A DNA stretch of 64,000 nucleotides from Anisus vortex (Eukaryota; Mollusca; Gastropoda; Planorbidae). Positions within the stretch are counted from its first letter, which is position 1. The number at the start of each line of letters is the position of its first letter. Below the pieces are notes generated by a model. That model did not search any database, was not told the origin of the DNA, and worked only from the letters and a program-made list of their open reading frames with translations. Both the position numbers and the translations under genes were made by a program. The stretch is taken from positions 66,049 to 130,048 of the forward strand of contig CASBPS010000143.1 of NCBI GenBank assembly GCA_949126835.1. The letters are read 5' to 3'. Positions 62,051 through 64,000 of the stretch are shown here, piece by piece.

Positions 62051-64000
62051 TGCTATTCAAGTCGTTGTACGGATTGTGGAAAAGCCAAAACCACAAATCT
62101 GCTTTTGTACGGCCAGAATAGGAGCCAAAACCAGAAATCTGCTTTTCAAGTCGTTGTACGGTTTCTGGAGAAGCCAAAACCACAAATCTGTTTTTGTACG
62201 GCCATTAGAGAAGCCAAAACCACAAATATGCTGTATTACGGCGAAAAGAGAAGCCAAAACCACAAATCTGCTAATCAAGTCGTTGTACGGTTTGTGGAGA
62301 AGCCAAAACAACAAATCTGCTTTTTAAGTCCTTGTACGGCCAGAAAAGAAGCCAAAACTAGAAATCTGCTATTCAAGTCGTTGTACGGTTTGTGGAGAGA
62401 GCCAAAACCATAAATCTGTTTTTGTACGGCCATTAGAGAAGCCAAAACCACAAATATGCTGTATTACGGCGAAAAGAGAAGCCAAAACCACAAATCTGCT
62501 ATTCAAGTCGTTGTACGGCCAGAACAGAAGCACCATTACCACAAATCTGCTAATCAAGTCGTTGTACGGTTTGTGGAGAAGCCAAAACAACAAATCTGCT
62601 TTTTAAGTCCTTGTACGGCCAGAAAAGAAGCCAAAACTAGAAATCTGCTATTCAAGTCGTTGTACGATTTGTGGAGAGAGCCAAAACCACAAATCTGCTG
62701 TGTTACGGCCAAAATAGAAGCTGAAACCATAAATCTTCTTTTCAAGTCGTTGTACGGCCAGAAAAAAAGCCAAAACCAGAAATCTGCTGTTTTACGGCCA
62801 GAAAAGGAGCCAAAACAAGAAATCTGCTATTCAAGTCGTTGTACGGACTGTGGAAACGCCAAAACCACAAATCTGCTTTTGTACGGCCAGTAGAGAAGCT
62901 AAAACCACAAATCTGCTGTTTTACGGTTAGAAAAGAAGCCAAAACAAGAAATCTGCTATTCAAGTCGTTGTACGGATTGTGGAAAAGCCAAAACCACAAA
63001 TCTGCTTTTGTACGGCCAGAATAGGAGCCAAAACCAGAAATCTGCTTTTCAAGTCGTTGTACGGTTTCTGGAGAAGCCAAAACCACAAATCTGTTTTTGT
63101 ACGGCCATTAGAGAAGCCAAAACCACAAATATGCTGTATTACGGCGAAAAGAGAAGCCAAAACCACAAATCTGCTATTCAAGTCGTTGTACGGCCAGAAC
63201 AGAAGCACCATTACCACAAATCTGCTAATCAAGTCGTTGTACGGTTTGTGGAGAAGCCAAAACAACAAATCTGCTTTTTAAGTCCTTGTACGGCCAGAAA
63301 AGAAGCCAAAACTAGAAATCTGCTATTCAAGTCGTTGTACGGTTTGTGGAGAGAGCCAAAACCATAAATCTGTTTTTGTACGGCCAGAAAAGGAGCCAAA
63401 ACCAGGAATCTGCTTTTCAAGTGTTTGTACGGTTTCTGGAGAAGCCAAAACCACAAATCTGCTTTTGTACGGCCAGTAGAGACGCCAAAACACCAAAACT
63501 GCTGTATTATGGCGAAAAGAGAAGCCAAAACCACAAATCTGCTATTCAAGTCGTTGTACGGCCAGAACAGAAGCACCATTACCACAAATCTGCTAGTCAA
63601 GTCCTTGTACGGCCAGAAAAGAAGCCAAAACTAGAAATCTGCTATTCAAGTCGTTGTACGGTTTGTGGAGAGAGCCAAAACCACTAAATCTGCTGTGTTA
63701 CGGCCAAAAAAGAAGCTGAAACCACAAATCTTCTTTTCAAGTCGTTGTACGGCCAGAAAGGACCAAACAAGAAATCTGCTATTCAAGTCGTTGTACGGAC
63801 TGTGGAAACGCCAAAACCACAAATCTGCTTTTGTACGGCCAGTAGAGAAGCCAAAACCACAAATCTGCTGTTTTACGGTTAGAAAAGGGAAGCCAAAACA
63901 AGAAATCTGCTATTCAAGTCGTTGTACAGATTGTGGAAAAGCCAAAACCACAAATCTGCTTTTGTACAGCCAGAAAAGGAGCCAAAACCAGAAATCTGCT
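61628..64000 (+). repeat. Right-end mixture of E-like and 50-kb-like sequence
   Basis: Intervals are 902, 675 and 368, then the window ends. The 902 equals an E-type 675+279 with one anchor-bearing stretch of about 51 bp lost near 62,273 and small indels. The stretch 62,530-63,250 matches 53,683-54,403 at an offset of 8,847 bp. The stretch from about 63,250 to the end matches about 50,110-50,862 at an offset near 13,138 bp, including the tgtacagccag join at about 63,964. Several small indels lie at 63,683, 63,758 and 63,885. Confidence 0.85.

Larger units (their letters stand above)
1..64000 (+). repeat. Satellite DNA array filling the window (40-bp and 49-bp monomers)
   Basis: Every part I read is built from one family of monomers in the same orientation, with the core aaatctgct recurring every 40 or 49-51 bases and the end tacggccag or a variant of it. 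A typical long monomer has 19 A, 12 C, 9 G and 9 T (43% G+C), so the given strand is strongly A-rich over T. There is no unique sequence, inversion or inserted element. Roughly 1,400 monomers fit the window. Bases 1-9 are the tail of a short monomer and 10-58 is a long one, so the array starts before this window. It also runs off the right end. Such large layered arrays are known from eukaryotic heterochromatin. The species and exact chromosomal site cannot be told from the sequence. Confidence 0.98.

Noticed and set aside
1..64000. CRISPR array
   Set aside because: There are regular repeats, but what lies between the conserved cores is also repeated. No unique spacers, leader or cas genes are present.
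1..64000. Transposon, retroelement or rolling-circle element
   Set aside because: No terminal repeats, target-site duplications, transposase or reverse transcriptase motifs, or any sequence other than the monomers were seen.
1..64000. Telomeric repeats, rRNA or tRNA genes
   Set aside because: No short G-rich telomere motif, rRNA stretches or tRNA-like arms were seen. G runs longer than three are absent from what I read.
1..64000. Inverted copies within the array
   Set aside because: The core aaatctgct and the end tacggccag were always read on the given strand, and all 123 anchors have the same orientation.
1..64000. Firm call as a centromere of a named species
   Set aside because: Array size and order fit centromeric DNA but equally fit pericentromeric, knob or subtelomeric blocks. 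No species-specific sequence lies in the window.

Overview
The whole 64,000-base window is one uninterrupted head-to-tail satellite DNA array. I see no gene, RNA gene, transposon, unique spacer or inversion in it. It starts and ends inside monomers, so the array continues on both sides. An array of this size and layered order is typical of a eukaryotic chromosome (pericentromeric, centromeric, subtelomeric or knob heterochromatin). The sequence alone does not identify the species, and I do not recognise the satellite family.

The monomer comes in two main lengths: long (49 bp, with 50, 51 and 52 bp variants) and short (40 bp). Both share the core aaatctgct and the end tacggccag or a variant of it. 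The long form carries the extra segment around caagtcgtt. About 1,400 monomers fill the window. One 51-bp variant with the diagnostic string gcaccatta acts as an anchor. I located 123 anchors by hand, and the distances between them form a barcode that reveals the higher-order repeats (HORs). All boundaries given below are anchor positions.

Layout. Family A (59 to about 32,300) has a 97-monomer, 4,402-bp HOR with anchor intervals 676-596-675-368-506-707-368-506. It occurs as A1 (59-6,220, enlarged by a 1,760-bp tandem duplication), A2 (6,221-10,116, truncated), A3 (18,009-22,410, exact length), A4 (22,411-28,392, enlarged by a 1,581-bp duplication) and A5 (28,393-32,288, truncated). A block at 10,117-18,008 splits family A and is made of the 25-monomer, 1,124-bp family C (756+368) plus recombinant pieces. 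Family B (31,214-37,809) is three copies of a 49-monomer, 2,198/2,199-bp HOR, followed by C-like units to 40,425. Family D (40,426-43,707) has a 47-monomer, 2,149-bp HOR. Family E (44,085-50,066 and 52,510-54,636) has a 47-monomer, 2,127-bp HOR. Family F (54,637 to about 61,500) has a 76-monomer, 3,477-bp HOR with nested 775-bp repeats. The last 2.5 kb is a mixture of E-like and 50-kb-like sequence.

The families are related by gains and losses of whole monomers (40, 49, 89, 98 bp) or of whole 8-monomer blocks (368 bp). This is the signature of repeated unequal exchange in register. Near-identical copies kilobases apart indicate very recent homogenisation. A patch at about 61,040-62,050 has an unusual density of one-base indels, mostly in homopolymers, and may be poorly polished assembly. 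Open reading frames exist in all six frames of the array but are by-products of the repeat; none looks like a gene.
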